A stretch of 64,000 nucleotides of DNA from Leclercia sp. S52 (GTDB taxonomy: Bacteria; Pseudomonadota; Gammaproteobacteria; Enterobacterales; Enterobacteriaceae), in contig NZ_CP152474.1 of NCBI RefSeq assembly GCF_039727615.1, positions 1,116,001 to 1,180,000 of the forward strand. The letters are read 5' to 3'. The position numbers and the translations under genes are program-made. The notes beneath the pieces are model-generated. The model was not told the DNA's origin, did no database searches, and saw only the letters and a list, made by a program, of their open reading frames with translations. Positions 19,775 through 28,938 of this stretch are shown in pieces (positions within the stretch are counted from its first letter, which is position 1; every line of letters starts with the position of its first letter).

Positions 19775-21517
19775 TTAAAAATCGCCTGAGATGCCCGCTC
19801 CGGCCATCCAGCCGTTATCGAAGGAGCTGGATGCCTGCATGTTGACGGCAACATGCGGGGTCACGCCTTTCTGCAGACCGGCAGCCAGAGCTGCACCATC
19901 GCCATTCGCCGTACCCGTCGACAGTGCCCATGAATTATCGGAGTGATAATGCAGGCTGGACATCGCCGTGGCGTTATTCAGACCCCGTTTAAGATCTTCA
20001 CGGGTGTCATCAATCTCTTTCGCGTTACGCTCAATCGACTGGCTGTTGCGGGAGATGCGTTGACTGTTGCTGTCGATACGCTGGCTGTTACCTGAGATAC
20101 GCTGACTGTTGTTATCAATACGCAGGCTGTTGCCCGAGATACGCTGGCTGTTGTTGTCGATACGCAGGCTGTTGCCCGAGATACGCTGGCTGTTGTTGTC
20201 GATATTTTGGCCGTTGGTCTCGATACGCTGGCTATTGCTCGCGATGCGTTGACCGTTAGTCTCTATCTGGCTGCGGTTAGTTTGATCGACATAGTAGCTG
20301 TTCACCTCGCTAACGATCCTGACGGTGTAGCTGTTGTCCGCAGTTTGACTGGTGCTGGCGGTCTTCTTTGCAGGTGCTGACGGCTGGGCATCGGCACCTG
20401 CGCTGGTCACGGTCAGTGGAGTTGTCTGACTATCCACCAGGGTCACACTTCCGGTATCTGCTTTTTGCGCGTTGATGACGGTATTGTCCGGCGTCCCTTT
20501 AACAAGCGTGGTTGGCATAGTTTGCTGGTTAACGACCTGCACCGTTGTGGTCGGCAGCGGTTGAGGTGAAGGAATATCACCAGCCGCTGGCTGCAGGCTC
20601 AGGATAGGCTGAATGGTTTTGATTTCATATGCCGGAGCTAGTGGCGTAGTTGGTGTCGGCGGCGCGACGATCGGTTGCTGGGTGTTGTTGGTAGTCGTCA
20701 GCGTCTGCGGTTTTGGCGGCACGTTGTAGGTTGGCGTCGGCGGGGCCACGATTGGCTGCGGAGTGCTGATGGTCGTCAGCGTTTGTGGTTTAACCGGCAC
20801 ATTATAGGTCGGCGTCGGCGGGGCCACGATCGGCTGCGTAGTGCTGTTGGTCGTCAGCGTCTGCGGCTTAACCGGCACGTTATAGATTGGCGTCGGCGGC
20901 GCAACGATTGGCTGCGAGGCGTTGTTGGTCGTCAGCGTTTGTGGTTTGACCGGCACGTTATAGGTTGGTTTCGGCGGAGCCACGATTGGCTGCGGAGTGT
21001 TGTTGGTCGTCAGCGTCTGCGGTTTAACCGGCACGTTATAGGCCAGCTTCGGTGGTGCAACGATCGGCTGTGGAACGTGATATACCACTGGCTTTGGTGG
21101 AACGGCCTGTACCGGCAGCGGTGGGGCTTTGAGAGGTTGTGGCATTGGCGCGACAGGAATGGCTGTCGGCGCAATCGAACCATCTTTGAATGCGTTGCGT
21201 GCGGCCTGCAGCTGCGTCTGAGCAAATTTAACCTCATTGCGGCGTTGGCTGATTAAATTTAAAGCATCAAGATGCGTCCGGGCGGCAGCTGCGGCTTCAG
21301 GCGATCCCGCCTGGTACTGATGGATCACATTCATCATATCGACATTGGTCACGCGTTCGGCCCTGAGCGCGGCGGCGTAATTTTTTTGTGCAAAGTGGTC
21401 AAATTCCAGCGCGCCTTTCAGGTTCGCTGCTGCCTGATCCGAACTTATCGCATACGCAGCCGGGGCAGTAACGCACAGCGACACTGCCGATGCGATCAGT
21501 TTCAACGTGGTTTTCAT
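19775..21517 (-). CDS. Trimeric autotransporter-like adhesin with YadA-type anchor
   Basis: Probable surface adhesin, type Vc secretion. The ATG at 21517 (MKTTLKLIASAVSLCVTAPA) gives a Sec signal peptide cut after AYA and 580 residues in total; the frame extends 11 codons further without support. Order: helical segment 24-112; Pro-rich zone 115-325 with five near-perfect 26-27-residue repeats (QPIVAPPTPTYNVPVKPQT); spacer 326-412; about 13 heptads of the form NSQRIDN/NSQRISG at 416-507, a coiled-coil stalk; and a C-terminal YadA-like membrane anchor (about 508-580, SSLHYHSDNSWALSTGTANG ... GAGISGDF) ending in Phe. It has no YadA-type beta-roll head. An AT-rich upstream region and its own terminator suggest an accessory, silenced gene. 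Confidence 0.85.
   Translation of the reverse strand: MKTTLKLIASAVSLCVTAPAAYAISSDQAAANLKGALEFDHFAQKNYAAALRAERVTNVDMMNVIHQYQAGSPEAAAAARTHLDALNLISQRRNEVKFAQTQLQAARNAFKDGSIAPTAIPVAPMPQPLKAPPLPVQAVPPKPVVYHVPQPIVAPPKLAYNVPVKPQTLTTNNTPQPIVAPPKPTYNVPVKPQTLTTNNASQPIVAPPTPIYNVPVKPQTLTTNSTTQPIVAPPTPTYNVPVKPQTLTTISTPQPIVAPPTPTYNVPPKPQTLTTTNNTQQPIVAPPTPTTPLAPAYEIKTIQPILSLQPAAGDIPSPQPLPTTTVQVVNQQTMPTTLVKGTPDNTVINAQKADTGSVTLVDSQTTPLTVTSAGADAQPSAPAKKTASTSQTADNSYTVRIVSEVNSYYVDQTNRSQIETNGQRIASNSQRIETNGQNIDNNSQRISGNSLRIDNNSQRISGNSLRIDNNSQRISGNSQRIDSNSQRISRNSQSIERNAKEIDDTREDLKRGLNNATAMSSLHYHSDNSWALSTGTANGDGAALAAGLQKGVTPHVAVNMQASSSFDNGWMAGAGISGDF
19997..20272 (-). repeat. Heptad-coding 21-bp tandem repeats (adhesin stalk)
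   Basis: About 13 tandem 21-bp units encode NSQRI-x-x heptads with Ile at a fixed core position. Neighbouring units such as NNSQRISGNSLRID are repeated almost identically. Copy number could change by slippage or recombination without breaking the frame. Confidence 0.88.
20654..21073 (-). repeat. Proline-rich 78-bp tandem repeats (adhesin)
   Basis: Five 78-81-bp units plus a degenerate sixth encode PQPIVAPPTPTYNVPVKPQT followed by LTTNN-type linkers. Units are in phase with the reading frame, so loss or gain keeps the protein intact. One unit has VP-P for VPV, and one is 27 residues instead of 26. Confidence 0.9.
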
Positions 21518-22076
21518 CTCTACATATCCTGAGGTCAATCGTTTGATCAAAATGTAAATTGCAGAGTGGCAGAGAGTATGAGGGCTCTGGCTCTGAAGTA
21601 TTTGCAGATGTCTTTATTGTCTTTTTGTTGTCTTGTGTATAACTAAAGCCATTTTTAATGGTCATTTTTTTCTGGATTCTAACCATTAAATAGTTATTGG
21701 TAAGTCAATTAACGATCAATTTTCATTGTCTACAATTAGTCTAATTTCAAACGAAAGAAGGGTATGCTTCGCTTAGAGAAAAATGTTACATAAAGTGTGT
21801 GATTAGTCTTTTTGGTAGAATATTGTGATCAAATTTACGTTTGGTAACGCTTTTTGGCCGTTGCCAGACGGGTTTTTTATTGGTTCGTGAAGATGTTGTT
21901 ATTTTCTTGCGTGCGTGTAAGTAGTCTTTATATAGACTTATTTAAGTCTTTATTGGTTTTAAAGTGAGGGTCGACTGAGAAGGTAATAAAAACAGTCAAT
22001 CTGTCCATAGACTGAAAATATTTAGTCGTCAGCTATCAGGCGGAAATGATACGGAGAGGTTAAATCAGATGAGCAG
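21518..22076. other. AT-rich region upstream of the adhesin
   Basis: About 560 bases, clearly AT-richer than the surrounding genes, with no supported gene. It would hold the adhesin promoter (minus strand). The composition suggests H-NS binding (inference). I could not settle one promoter. Confidence 0.55.
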
Positions 22077-22102
22077 GCCCGGTAAGCGAAGTATTACCGG
22101 GC
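22077..22102 (-). terminator. Palindrome at the cnoX 3' end
   Basis: A 9-bp perfect stem GCCCGGTAA/TTACCGGGC with loop GCGAAGTA lies just beyond the cnoX stop. The sequence resembles a REP unit (CCCGGTAAGCGAAG), so it may be a repeat acting as an mRNA 3' end. There is no U-tract. Confidence 0.55.
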
Positions 22103-22116
22103 ACAGGAGGGAGCGA

Positions 22117-22971
22117 TCAGTACAGCAGGGCGTAAAGCTTACGGCGATAGGTCGAAGCCAGGGAGTCACCCGTGCCGAGCGCGGCCAGAATTTCCTGGAA
22201 CATTTTACGCGCCTGACCATCAGCGGCCGCCAGATCGGTTTTCAGATGGCTGAACAGCAGTTCCAGCGCCTCTTCGTTACGACCGACCTGATGCAGCTGC
22301 AGTGCCAGCTGGCTGGCCAGCGCGGCGTCGGCAGGGTTGGCGGCAACGTGCTGCTGCAGCTGCTGAATTTCCGGGGTATCCGCGGCCTGCTTCAGCAGTT
22401 CAATCTGCGCCACCAGACCCTGATAGCGGGTGTCCTGATCCTGCAGAGGGATGGTCTTCAGCACCCCTTCGGCATCTTCGGAGCGCTTCAGGATAATCAG
22501 CGTTTCCGCCAGCAGCAGGCCAGTTTCGCTGTTCTGACCGGAGAGCTGCCACGCCTCTTTCAGCAGCGGCAGGGCTTCGTCATGCTTGCCTTCAGCCATC
22601 AGGGCCGCCGCCTGCTGCGCTTTCAGCTCATCTTCACGCGGCAGCACTTTATCCAGCAGGGCGCGGATCGCCTCTTCCGGCTGCGGCCCCTGGAAGCCAT
22701 CTACCGGCTGACCGTTCTGGAACAGATAAACCGTTGGGATGGCGCGCAGACCAAACTGCGAGGCGATCATCTGCTCGGCGTCGCAGTCCAGTTTTGCCAG
22801 AATAAACTGACCGTTGTACTGGGCCGCAAGCTTTTCGAGCACCGGCGTCAGCTCCAGACAGTGCTGGCTACGCTCAGACCAGAAGTAGAACAGCACCGGT
22901 TTGGTCATCGACTGTTCAAGGGTCTGGTGCAGGTTGGCTTCGGTAATGTTGACAATATTCTGTACGGACAT
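22117..22971 (-). CDS. cnoX: Chaperedoxin CnoX (YbbN)
   Basis: Cytoplasmic thioredoxin-fold holdase that protects substrates under bleach stress and hands them to GroEL or DnaK/J. 284 residues, the E. coli length. The N-terminal thioredoxin domain (about 1-110) has [18 protein letters not shown], where the usual CxxC is SQHC, so it is not a classical reductase. The cis-Pro loop [12 protein letters not shown] follows. The C-terminal part (115-284) is a TPR array ([36 protein letters not shown]). Confidence 0.96.
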   Translation of the reverse strand: MSVQNIVNITEANLHQTLEQSMTKPVLFYFWSERSQHCLELTPVLEKLAAQYNGQFILAKLDCDAEQMIASQFGLRAIPTVYLFQNGQPVDGFQGPQPEEAIRALLDKVLPREDELKAQQAAALMAEGKHDEALPLLKEAWQLSGQNSETGLLLAETLIILKRSEDAEGVLKTIPLQDQDTRYQGLVAQIELLKQAADTPEIQQLQQHVAANPADAALASQLALQLHQVGRNEEALELLFSHLKTDLAAADGQARKMFQEILAALGTGDSLASTYRRKLYALLY

Positions 22972-23028
22972 GCGGCATTCTCGGTTATGAGTTTTTATTT
23001 ACATGGGGGCGTGGCGCGTGGCTTCAAC

Positions 23029-23835
23029 TCAGCCCTGTAAAATTTTGTCCATCATCCGGCCGGGCAGCAGACGCTTCAGCAGGCTGACGGCATGGGTCAC
23101 CAGCGTGACCGGATAACGCATTTTGGGGTTTTTGCTCTCAAAAGCATGGCGCACTTTGGCGACTACCGCCTCCGGTCCCAGCGTAAAACGCGCGGCAATA
23201 CCGGGGTTTTCGACCGGCTTATCGGCGGTCTGGTTAACGTTGTCGGTAAAGCGGGTGCGGATGGGGCCCGGTTCAATCAGGCTCACCTTGATGCCGCTGT
23301 GGCGCAACTCCATGCGCAGCGCATCCGACCAGGCTTCCAGCGCGTACTTGCTGGCGGCGTAGGCCCCGCGGCCGGGCGTGGAGATCAGCCCCATCACCGA
23401 GGAGGTCATCACAATCCGCCCTTCGCCGTGCGGCAACATGGCGGGCAGCAGGCGCATGGTGAGCTGGTGCACGCCAAAAAAGTTGGCGGAAAATTGCTGC
23501 TCAAGCTGCTGCCGGGTAACGGTCTGCAGCGGGCCGTAAACGCCGAAACCGGCATTGTTAAACAGCCCGTACAGACGATTATGGGTGAGAGCGATCACCT
23601 CATCGGCGGCGCGCTCGATGCTGTCGGCACAATCCAGATCCAACAGCACGCCGGTCAAACCTACGCCGTTCATCCGTTCAACGTCTTCGGGTTTGCGGCA
23701 GGCGGCCAGTACCCAGAATCCCTGGCGCTTCAGTTCAAGGGCACTTTCAAAGCCAATTCCACTGGAACATCCTGTTATTAAGACCGATTTTTGCATAACT
23801 TTACCTGTCAGGATCTCCGCTGAATTACGAGTCAT
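23029..23835 (-). CDS. ybbO: Short-chain dehydrogenase YbbO
   Basis: NADP-dependent SDR; the E. coli enzyme reduces medium- and long-chain aldehydes. The Rossmann motif TGCSSGIG is at about residues 20-27, NNAGFGVYG near 92-100, the catalytic Ser in TSSVMGL, and YAASK (Tyr/Lys) follows. The start at 23835 (MTRNSAEILTGK) overlaps the tesA stop by 11 bases, so it is probably coupled to tesA. A start at MQKSVLITG 13 codons later is an alternative. 268 residues. Confidence 0.94.
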   Translation of the reverse strand: MTRNSAEILTGKVMQKSVLITGCSSGIGFESALELKRQGFWVLAACRKPEDVERMNGVGLTGVLLDLDCADSIERAADEVIALTHNRLYGLFNNAGFGVYGPLQTVTRQQLEQQFSANFFGVHQLTMRLLPAMLPHGEGRIVMTSSVMGLISTPGRGAYAASKYALEAWSDALRMELRHSGIKVSLIEPGPIRTRFTDNVNQTADKPVENPGIAARFTLGPEAVVAKVRHAFESKNPKMRYPVTLVTHAVSLLKRLLPGRMMDKILQG

Positions 23836-24451
23836 GTTTAACTAAAGGAGCCAGCCGGGTCGCCATCCAGTCGGCAATAAACGGCTGTGCGTCCCGGTTG
23901 GGGTGAATACCGTCATCCTGCATCCACTGCGGCTTCAGGTAGACCTCTTCCATAAAAAAAGGCAGCAGCGGGACATCGAACTCTTTGGCAAGCTTCGGAT
24001 AGATGGCGCTGAAGGCTTCATTATACCGACGACCGTAGTTGGCGGGCAGGCGAATTTGCATCAGCAGCGGCTGGGCGTTCGCGGCGCGAATATCCTGCAA
24101 AATTTTGCGCAGGGTCTGCTCGGTCTGCTGAGGCTGGAAGCCGCGCAGACCGTCATTGCCGCCGAGCTCCACCAGCACCCAGCGCGGCTGATGCTGTTTC
24201 AGCAGGGCCGGCAGGCGTGAAAGCCCCTGTTGAGAGGTATCGCCGCTGATGCTGCCGTTGACCACCGACGTTCTGGTCTGCCATTTATCGTTCAGCAGGG
24301 CAGGCCAGGCGGCACTGGCCGCCATTCGGTAGCCCGCGCTGAGGCTATCGCCCAGAATTAATAGCGTGTCCGCCGCCGCGGCGCGAAATGTCATCAGAAT
24401 CAGAAACAGGAAGGGCAAATGCCAGCGGAAAACATTGTTGAAGTTCATCAT
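23825..24451 (-). CDS. tesA: Acyl-CoA thioesterase I / protease I / lysophospholipase L1 TesA
   Basis: Periplasmic SGNH hydrolase with thioesterase, arylesterase and lysophospholipase activity. The start at 24451 (MMNFNNVFRWHLPFLFLILM) gives 208 residues as in E. coli. The signal peptide ends FRAAA before ADTLLILGDSLSAGYRM. The catalytic set is visible: Ser in GDSLS, Gly in VNGSISGDTS, Asn in LGGNDGL, and Asp-His in DDGIHPN. The longer frame to 24802 is antisense to ybbA and rejected. It is divergent from ybbA, with the 5' ends overlapping, and probably works with YbbA/YbbP. Confidence 0.97.
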   Translation of the reverse strand: MMNFNNVFRWHLPFLFLILMTFRAAAADTLLILGDSLSAGYRMAASAAWPALLNDKWQTRTSVVNGSISGDTSQQGLSRLPALLKQHQPRWVLVELGGNDGLRGFQPQQTEQTLRKILQDIRAANAQPLLMQIRLPANYGRRYNEAFSAIYPKLAKEFDVPLLPFFMEEVYLKPQWMQDDGIHPNRDAQPFIADWMATRLAPLVKHDS

Positions 24452-25106
24452 CTTAAGAAGTCCGTGGGTCAGGGGGGAACACGAGCTTTCCATCCTTACC
24501 GGAGTTGAACTCATTGTCAAACGCGGGCAGAGCATCGCCCTGATTGGGGAGTCGGGCTCCGGTAAGTCCACGCTGCTGGCGATCCTCGCCGGGCTGGATG
24601 ACGGCAGCAGCGGTGAGGTCCACCTGGTCGGGCAACCCCTGCACCAGCAGGATGAAGAGGCGCGCGCCGCCCTGCGCGCAAAGCACATCGGCTTTGTTTT
24701 CCAGTCGTTTATGTTAATTCCGACGCTCAACGCGCTGGAGAACGTCGAGCTGCCCGGCCTGCTGCGCGGCGAAAACACCGCCCACAGCCGCGAGAGCGCC
24801 AAAGCCCTGCTGGAGCAGCTGGGGCTCGGAAAGCGCCTCGATCATCTTCCGGCGCAGCTCTCCGGCGGCGAGCAGCAGCGCGTGGCGCTGGCCCGGGCGT
24901 TTAACGGCCGCCCGGACGTGCTCTTTGCCGATGAACCTACCGGCAACCTCGATCGCCAGACCGGGGACAAAATTGCCGATCTGCTCTTTTCCCTGAACCG
25001 CGAGCACGGCACCACGCTGATCCTCGTCACCCACGACCCGCAGCTGGCGGCCCGCTGCGACCGCCGCCTGCGCCTGGTCAATGGTGAACTGCGGGAGGAA
25101 GCATGA
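24419..25106 (+). CDS. ybbA: ABC transporter ATP-binding protein YbbA, +1 shift near the start
   Basis: ATPase of the YbbAP MacB/LolD-type transporter. The ATG at 24419 gives MPAENIVEVHHLKKSVGQG, matching E. coli. The frame then breaks at a G6 tract at 24472-24477; with five Gs it continues GEHELSILTGVELIVKRG and reaches 228 residues, exactly the family length. Motifs: Walker A GESGSGKST, Q-loop FVFQSFMLIPTL, signature LSGGEQQRVALARA, Walker B VLFADEPTGNLD, and H-loop VTHD. The stop overlaps the ybbP start by four bases. Confidence 0.93.
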
Positions 25107-27517
25107 TTGCCCGCTGGTTCTGGCGCGAATGGCGCTCCCCCTCGCTGCTCATCGTCTGGCTGGCGCTAAGCCTGGCGGTGGCCTGCGTGCTGGCGCTCGG
25201 CAGCGTCAGCGATCGGATGGAAAAGGGGCTCAGCCAGCAGAGCCGCGAATTTATGGCCGGAGACCGGACGCTGCGCAGCTCCCGCGAGGTGCCGCAGGCC
25301 TGGCTTGAAGAGGCGAGAAAAGAGGGGCTGAAGGTCAGCGAGCAGCTCAGCTTCCAGACCATGACCTTTGCCGCCGATACGCCGCAGCTGGCGAGCGTGA
25401 AGGCGGTGGATGATCTCTATCCGCTGTACGGCGAGCTACAGACCAACCCGCCGGGCCTGAAACCGGCCCCGGGCACGGTGCTGCTGGCCTCGCGTCTGAT
25501 GGCGCTGCTGAATTTAAAAACCGGCGACAGCATTGACGTCGGGGATGCCACCCTGAAAATTGCCGGGGAAGTGGTTCAGGAACCCGATTCCGGATTTAAC
25601 CCCTTTCAGATGGCACCGCGTCTGCTGATGAATACCGCGGATGTGGCCAAAACCGGGGCGGTACAGCCCGGGAGCCGCGTCACCTGGCGCATTAAGTTTG
25701 GCGGCACGCCCGCACAGTTAGCGAGTTACGAGAAGTGGCTGCTGCCACAGCTGAAGCCGGAGCACCGCTGGTCCGGAATGGAGCAGGAGGACGGGGCGCT
25801 TGGCAAATCGCTGGAGCGTTCCCAGCAGTTCCTGCTGCTCTCGGCGCTGCTGACGCTGCTGCTGGCGGTCGCAGCAGTGGCGGTGGCGGTGGGCCACTAC
25901 TGCCGCAGCCGCTACGACCTGGTGGCGATCCTCAAAACCCTGGGGGCGGGCAGGGCGCAGCTGCGTAAGCTGATCGTCGGCCAGTGGCTGGCGGTGCTGG
26001 CGCTCTCCGCCATTACCGGCGGAGCGATGGGGTTGCTGTTTGAAAAGGTGCTGATGGTGCTGCTCAAGCCGGTGCTGCCTGCTGCCCTGCCGCCAGCGAG
26101 CCTTTGGCCGTGGCTGTGGGCCATTGGCGCGATGATCGTCATCTCGCTGCTGGTGGGGCTGCGTCCGTACCGCCTGCTGCTGGCGACCCAGCCGCTGCGC
26201 GTCCTGCGTCGCGACGTGGTGGCCAGCGTCTGGCCGCTAAAATTTTACCTGCCGGTAATCGTGGCGGTGGTGGTGGTGCTGCTCGCCTGGCTGATGGGCG
26301 GCAGCATGCTGCTGTGGGCTGTGCTGGCCGGGGCGGTAGTGCTGGCGCTGCTCTGCGGCGTGCTGGGCTGGATGCTGCTTAGCGTGCTGAAAGGGCTGAC
26401 GGTAAAATCGCTGCCGGTGCGCCTGGCGGTGAACCGCCTGCTGCGTCAGCCGTGGTCGACCCTCAGCCAGCTGTCGGCGTTTTCGCTGTCGTTCATGCTG
26501 CTGGCGCTGCTACTGGTGCTGCGCGGCGACCTGCTGGATCGCTGGCAACAGCAGCTCCCGCCGGAGAGCCCGAACTATTTCCTGATCAACATCGCCCCGG
26601 AGCAGATCGCGCCGCTGAAGGGGTTCCTCTCAGAGCATCAGATTATCCCCGAGTCCTACTACCCTATCGTGCGGGCGCGCCTGACCCAGATCAACGGCCA
26701 GTCCACCGAGGGCAATAAGGATGAATCCCTCAACCGCGAGCTGAACCTGACCTGGCAGGATAAACGCCCGGATCATAACCCGATCGTCGCCGGTAGCTGG
26801 CCTCCGAAAGCGGGGGAGGTGTCGATGGAGGAGGGGCTGGCGAAACGTCTCAACGTTGCGCTGGGGGATACGGTGACCTTTACCGGCGATACCCAGGACT
26901 TCAGCGCGAAAGTTACAAGCTTGCGCAAAGTTGACTGGGAGAGCCTGCGGCCGAACTTCTTCTTTATCTTCCCTTCCGGGGCGCTGGACGGGCAGCCCCA
27001 GAGCTGGCTGACCAGCTTCCGCTGGGAAAACGGCAACGGCATGCTCACCCAGCTTAACCGCGAGTTCCCGACCATCAGCCTGCTGGATATCGGGGCGATC
27101 CTCAGACAGGTCGGCCAGGTGCTGGAGCAGGTGAGCCGGGCGCTGGAGGTGATGGTGGTGCTGGTAACGATTTGCGGCGTACTGCTGCTGCTGGCTCAGG
27201 TGCAGGTCGGGATGCGTCAGCGCCATCAGGAGCTGGTGGTCTACCGCACCCTGGGGGCGGGCAAAAAGCTGCTGCGTACCACCCTGTGGAGCGAGTTTGC
27301 CCTGCTGGGGCTGGTGGCTGGCCTGGTGGCGGCCATTGGCGCAGAAACCGCGCTGGCGGTGCTGCAAACCCGGGTGTTCGACTTCCCCTGGGAGCCAGAC
27401 TGGCGGCTGTGGGTGATCCTGCCGCTCTGTGGGGCGGTAATGCTATCGCTCTGCGGCGGCTGGCTGGGTGCCCGTCTGCTGAAAGGCAAAGCCCTGTTCC
27501 GTCAGTTCTCCGGTTAA
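25103..27517 (+). CDS. ybbP: ABC transporter permease YbbP (MacB/FtsX type)
   Basis: Inner-membrane permease pairing with YbbA. 804 residues, equal to E. coli. It has an N-terminal helix, a large periplasmic domain (about 40-230), a first FtsX-like helix bundle (about 245-365), further helices to 490, a second periplasmic region (500-670) and a C-terminal FtsX bundle (LEVMVVLVTICGVLLLLAQV ... LPLCGAVMLSLCGGWLGARL). Ten or so membrane helices in two FtsX modules suggest a fused double permease. With divergent tesA it probably moves hydrophobic substrates that TesA hydrolyses (inference). Confidence 0.95.
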   Translation: MIARWFWREWRSPSLLIVWLALSLAVACVLALGSVSDRMEKGLSQQSREFMAGDRTLRSSREVPQAWLEEARKEGLKVSEQLSFQTMTFAADTPQLASVKAVDDLYPLYGELQTNPPGLKPAPGTVLLASRLMALLNLKTGDSIDVGDATLKIAGEVVQEPDSGFNPFQMAPRLLMNTADVAKTGAVQPGSRVTWRIKFGGTPAQLASYEKWLLPQLKPEHRWSGMEQEDGALGKSLERSQQFLLLSALLTLLLAVAAVAVAVGHYCRSRYDLVAILKTLGAGRAQLRKLIVGQWLAVLALSAITGGAMGLLFEKVLMVLLKPVLPAALPPASLWPWLWAIGAMIVISLLVGLRPYRLLLATQPLRVLRRDVVASVWPLKFYLPVIVAVVVVLLAWLMGGSMLLWAVLAGAVVLALLCGVLGWMLLSVLKGLTVKSLPVRLAVNRLLRQPWSTLSQLSAFSLSFMLLALLLVLRGDLLDRWQQQLPPESPNYFLINIAPEQIAPLKGFLSEHQIIPESYYPIVRARLTQINGQSTEGNKDESLNRELNLTWQDKRPDHNPIVAGSWPPKAGEVSMEEGLAKRLNVALGDTVTFTGDTQDFSAKVTSLRKVDWESLRPNFFFIFPSGALDGQPQSWLTSFRWENGNGMLTQLNREFPTISLLDIGAILRQVGQVLEQVSRALEVMVVLVTICGVLLLLAQVQVGMRQRHQELVVYRTLGAGKKLLRTTLWSEFALLGLVAGLVAAIGAETALAVLQTRVFDFPWEPDWRLWVILPLCGAVMLSLCGGWLGARLLKGKALFRQFSG

Positions 27518-27536
27518 TCCCCCTCCGCAACCATCA

Positions 27537-27560
27537 CGCGCCGGTTAATATACCGGCGCG
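27537..27560 (+). terminator. Hairpin after ybbP
   Basis: A 9-bp stem CGCGCCGGT/ACCGGCGCG with loop TAATAT, then TTCCACTT, 19 bases after the ybbP stop. The U-tract is weak, so the terminator call is moderate. Confidence 0.6.
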
Positions 27561-27699
27561 TTCCACTTAAGTAGCATAAAAAGATAAATCATTGCGTTTT
27601 AGTGGCACAAATCATTAAAAACCGGTCAACACGAGCAGATAAATCCTGGTTAATATTCACCTGCTAAATAAATGGCAGTGTGTCTATTAAGGAAAAATA

Positions 27700-28845
27700 A
27701 TGACCATAACTAAAAAAGCGCTGGCGGTAACGATCGGCGCAGCAGTGGCGTTGGCGTCTTTTGCATCCCAGGCTGAAATCACCGTACTGAAACAAGATCC
27801 GCAGGCGGGCAACCCGCTGAGCCGTCTGAACTTCACCGTGGGCGGCAGCATCCGTCCTCAGTTCCAGAACATGACCGGCGACGACGGCAAGAACAGCTAC
27901 AAGCGTAACGGCTTTGACGGCGGCACCCGTTTCCGTTTCGCAGCAGATTACTACCTCTTTGATGACATCAGCTGGATCAGCTACTACGAGCTGGGTGTGA
28001 ACATTCCGGCCCAGTTCGACTGGGACAACCACCATGCCGAAGGCGCGCACGACACCTCCCGCCGTATGCTCTACACCGGCCTGAAGAGCGACACCTGGGG
28101 CACCCTGACCTTCGGCCAGCAGAACAGCGTTTATTATGATGTGGTGGGCGCGAAAACCGATATCTGGGACTACGACATGATCGGCCAGGCACCGGGTAAC
28201 GGCATCAACGGCGACTACGACGGCTCTTACCGTTCACGCCAGATGCTGAAGTACAAGAAAACCCTCGGCGATGCCGACATCTACGCCTCTTACCTGTTCG
28301 AAGACAGCGAATACCTGCCGGGCAACGGCCTGCGTTACAAGCGTAAAGGCGGCGGTTCACTGGGTGTGGATTATCGTCTGACCACCGACCTGACCTGGGG
28401 CGCGGCCTGGAACTACACCCGCGCCGACATGCGTAACCCGGATAACGGCGACAGCAAGTCCTGGGATCAGAACATCCTCGGTACCGCGCTGAGCTGGACC
28501 CCGGACAACTGGACCTTCTCCGCAGGCGGCGGCTGGTATCAGAACTTTATGACCAGCAAAAAAGTGTCGGTAAATGACTACTTCGCGGGCGATGCGTGGG
28601 GGATTGAGTACTTCGCGGGCTATAAATTCCCGATTGGTCAGTATGCGGTGAAATCCATCCAGCCTTACTTCATGGGTGATCGTATTGAGACCATGAATGG
28701 CCGTAACTACCAGCGCATCGACAACGGCGTAGGTATCAGCTTCCAGCTGGACTACGGCTTCCGTGTTGACTACGAGCACGTGTTCACCTCCAGCACCGAC
28801 GATCTGGGCGATATGAACTTGGTGCGTCTGCGTTACGACTTCTAA
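27700..28845 (+). CDS. Outer-membrane porin, orphan
   Basis: Probable 16-strand diffusion porin. The ATG at 27700 sits behind AAGGAAAAATA. The signal peptide (MTITKKALAVTIGAAVALAS ... ASQA) is followed by EITVLKQDP. The remainder is alternating amphipathic strands rich in Tyr, Trp, Gly and Asp (GLKSDTWGTLTFGQQNSVYY, YRSRQMLKYKKTLGDADIYA), ending VRLRYDF with the terminal Phe recognised by the BAM machine. 381 residues. I cannot name the substrate: it is not plainly OmpC, OmpF, LamB or OmpG. It stands alone between ybbP and selU, where K-12 has rhsD and other inserts. Confidence 0.85.
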   Translation: MTITKKALAVTIGAAVALASFASQAEITVLKQDPQAGNPLSRLNFTVGGSIRPQFQNMTGDDGKNSYKRNGFDGGTRFRFAADYYLFDDISWISYYELGVNIPAQFDWDNHHAEGAHDTSRRMLYTGLKSDTWGTLTFGQQNSVYYDVVGAKTDIWDYDMIGQAPGNGINGDYDGSYRSRQMLKYKKTLGDADIYASYLFEDSEYLPGNGLRYKRKGGGSLGVDYRLTTDLTWGAAWNYTRADMRNPDNGDSKSWDQNILGTALSWTPDNWTFSAGGGWYQNFMTSKKVSVNDYFAGDAWGIEYFAGYKFPIGQYAVKSIQPYFMGDRIETMNGRNYQRIDNGVGISFQLDYGFRVDYEHVFTSSTDDLGDMNLVRLRYDF

Positions 28846-28855
28846 GACGTCTGTC

Positions 28856-28937
28856 CCCGGTGGCGCTACGCTTACCGGGGCTACAAAATCGCGCGGAACA
28901 TGTAGGCCGGGTAAGGCGTAGCCGTCACCCGGCTTTT
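28856..28937. repeat. BIME (two REP units) between porin and selU
   Basis: Two opposed REP units, CCGGTGGCGCTACGCTTACC and GTAGGCCGGGTAAGGCGTAG with its CACCCGGC partner, are separated by about 20 bases. The right unit ends in a run of Ts and can act as a terminator for the porin; it also abuts the selU stop on the other strand. Confidence 0.8.
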
Positions 28938-28938
28938 T

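Noticed and set aside
24449..24802. N-terminal extension of tesA to 24802
   Set aside because: It is antisense to ybbA and adds residues absent from TesA; the ATG at 24451 gives the exact family length and signal peptide.
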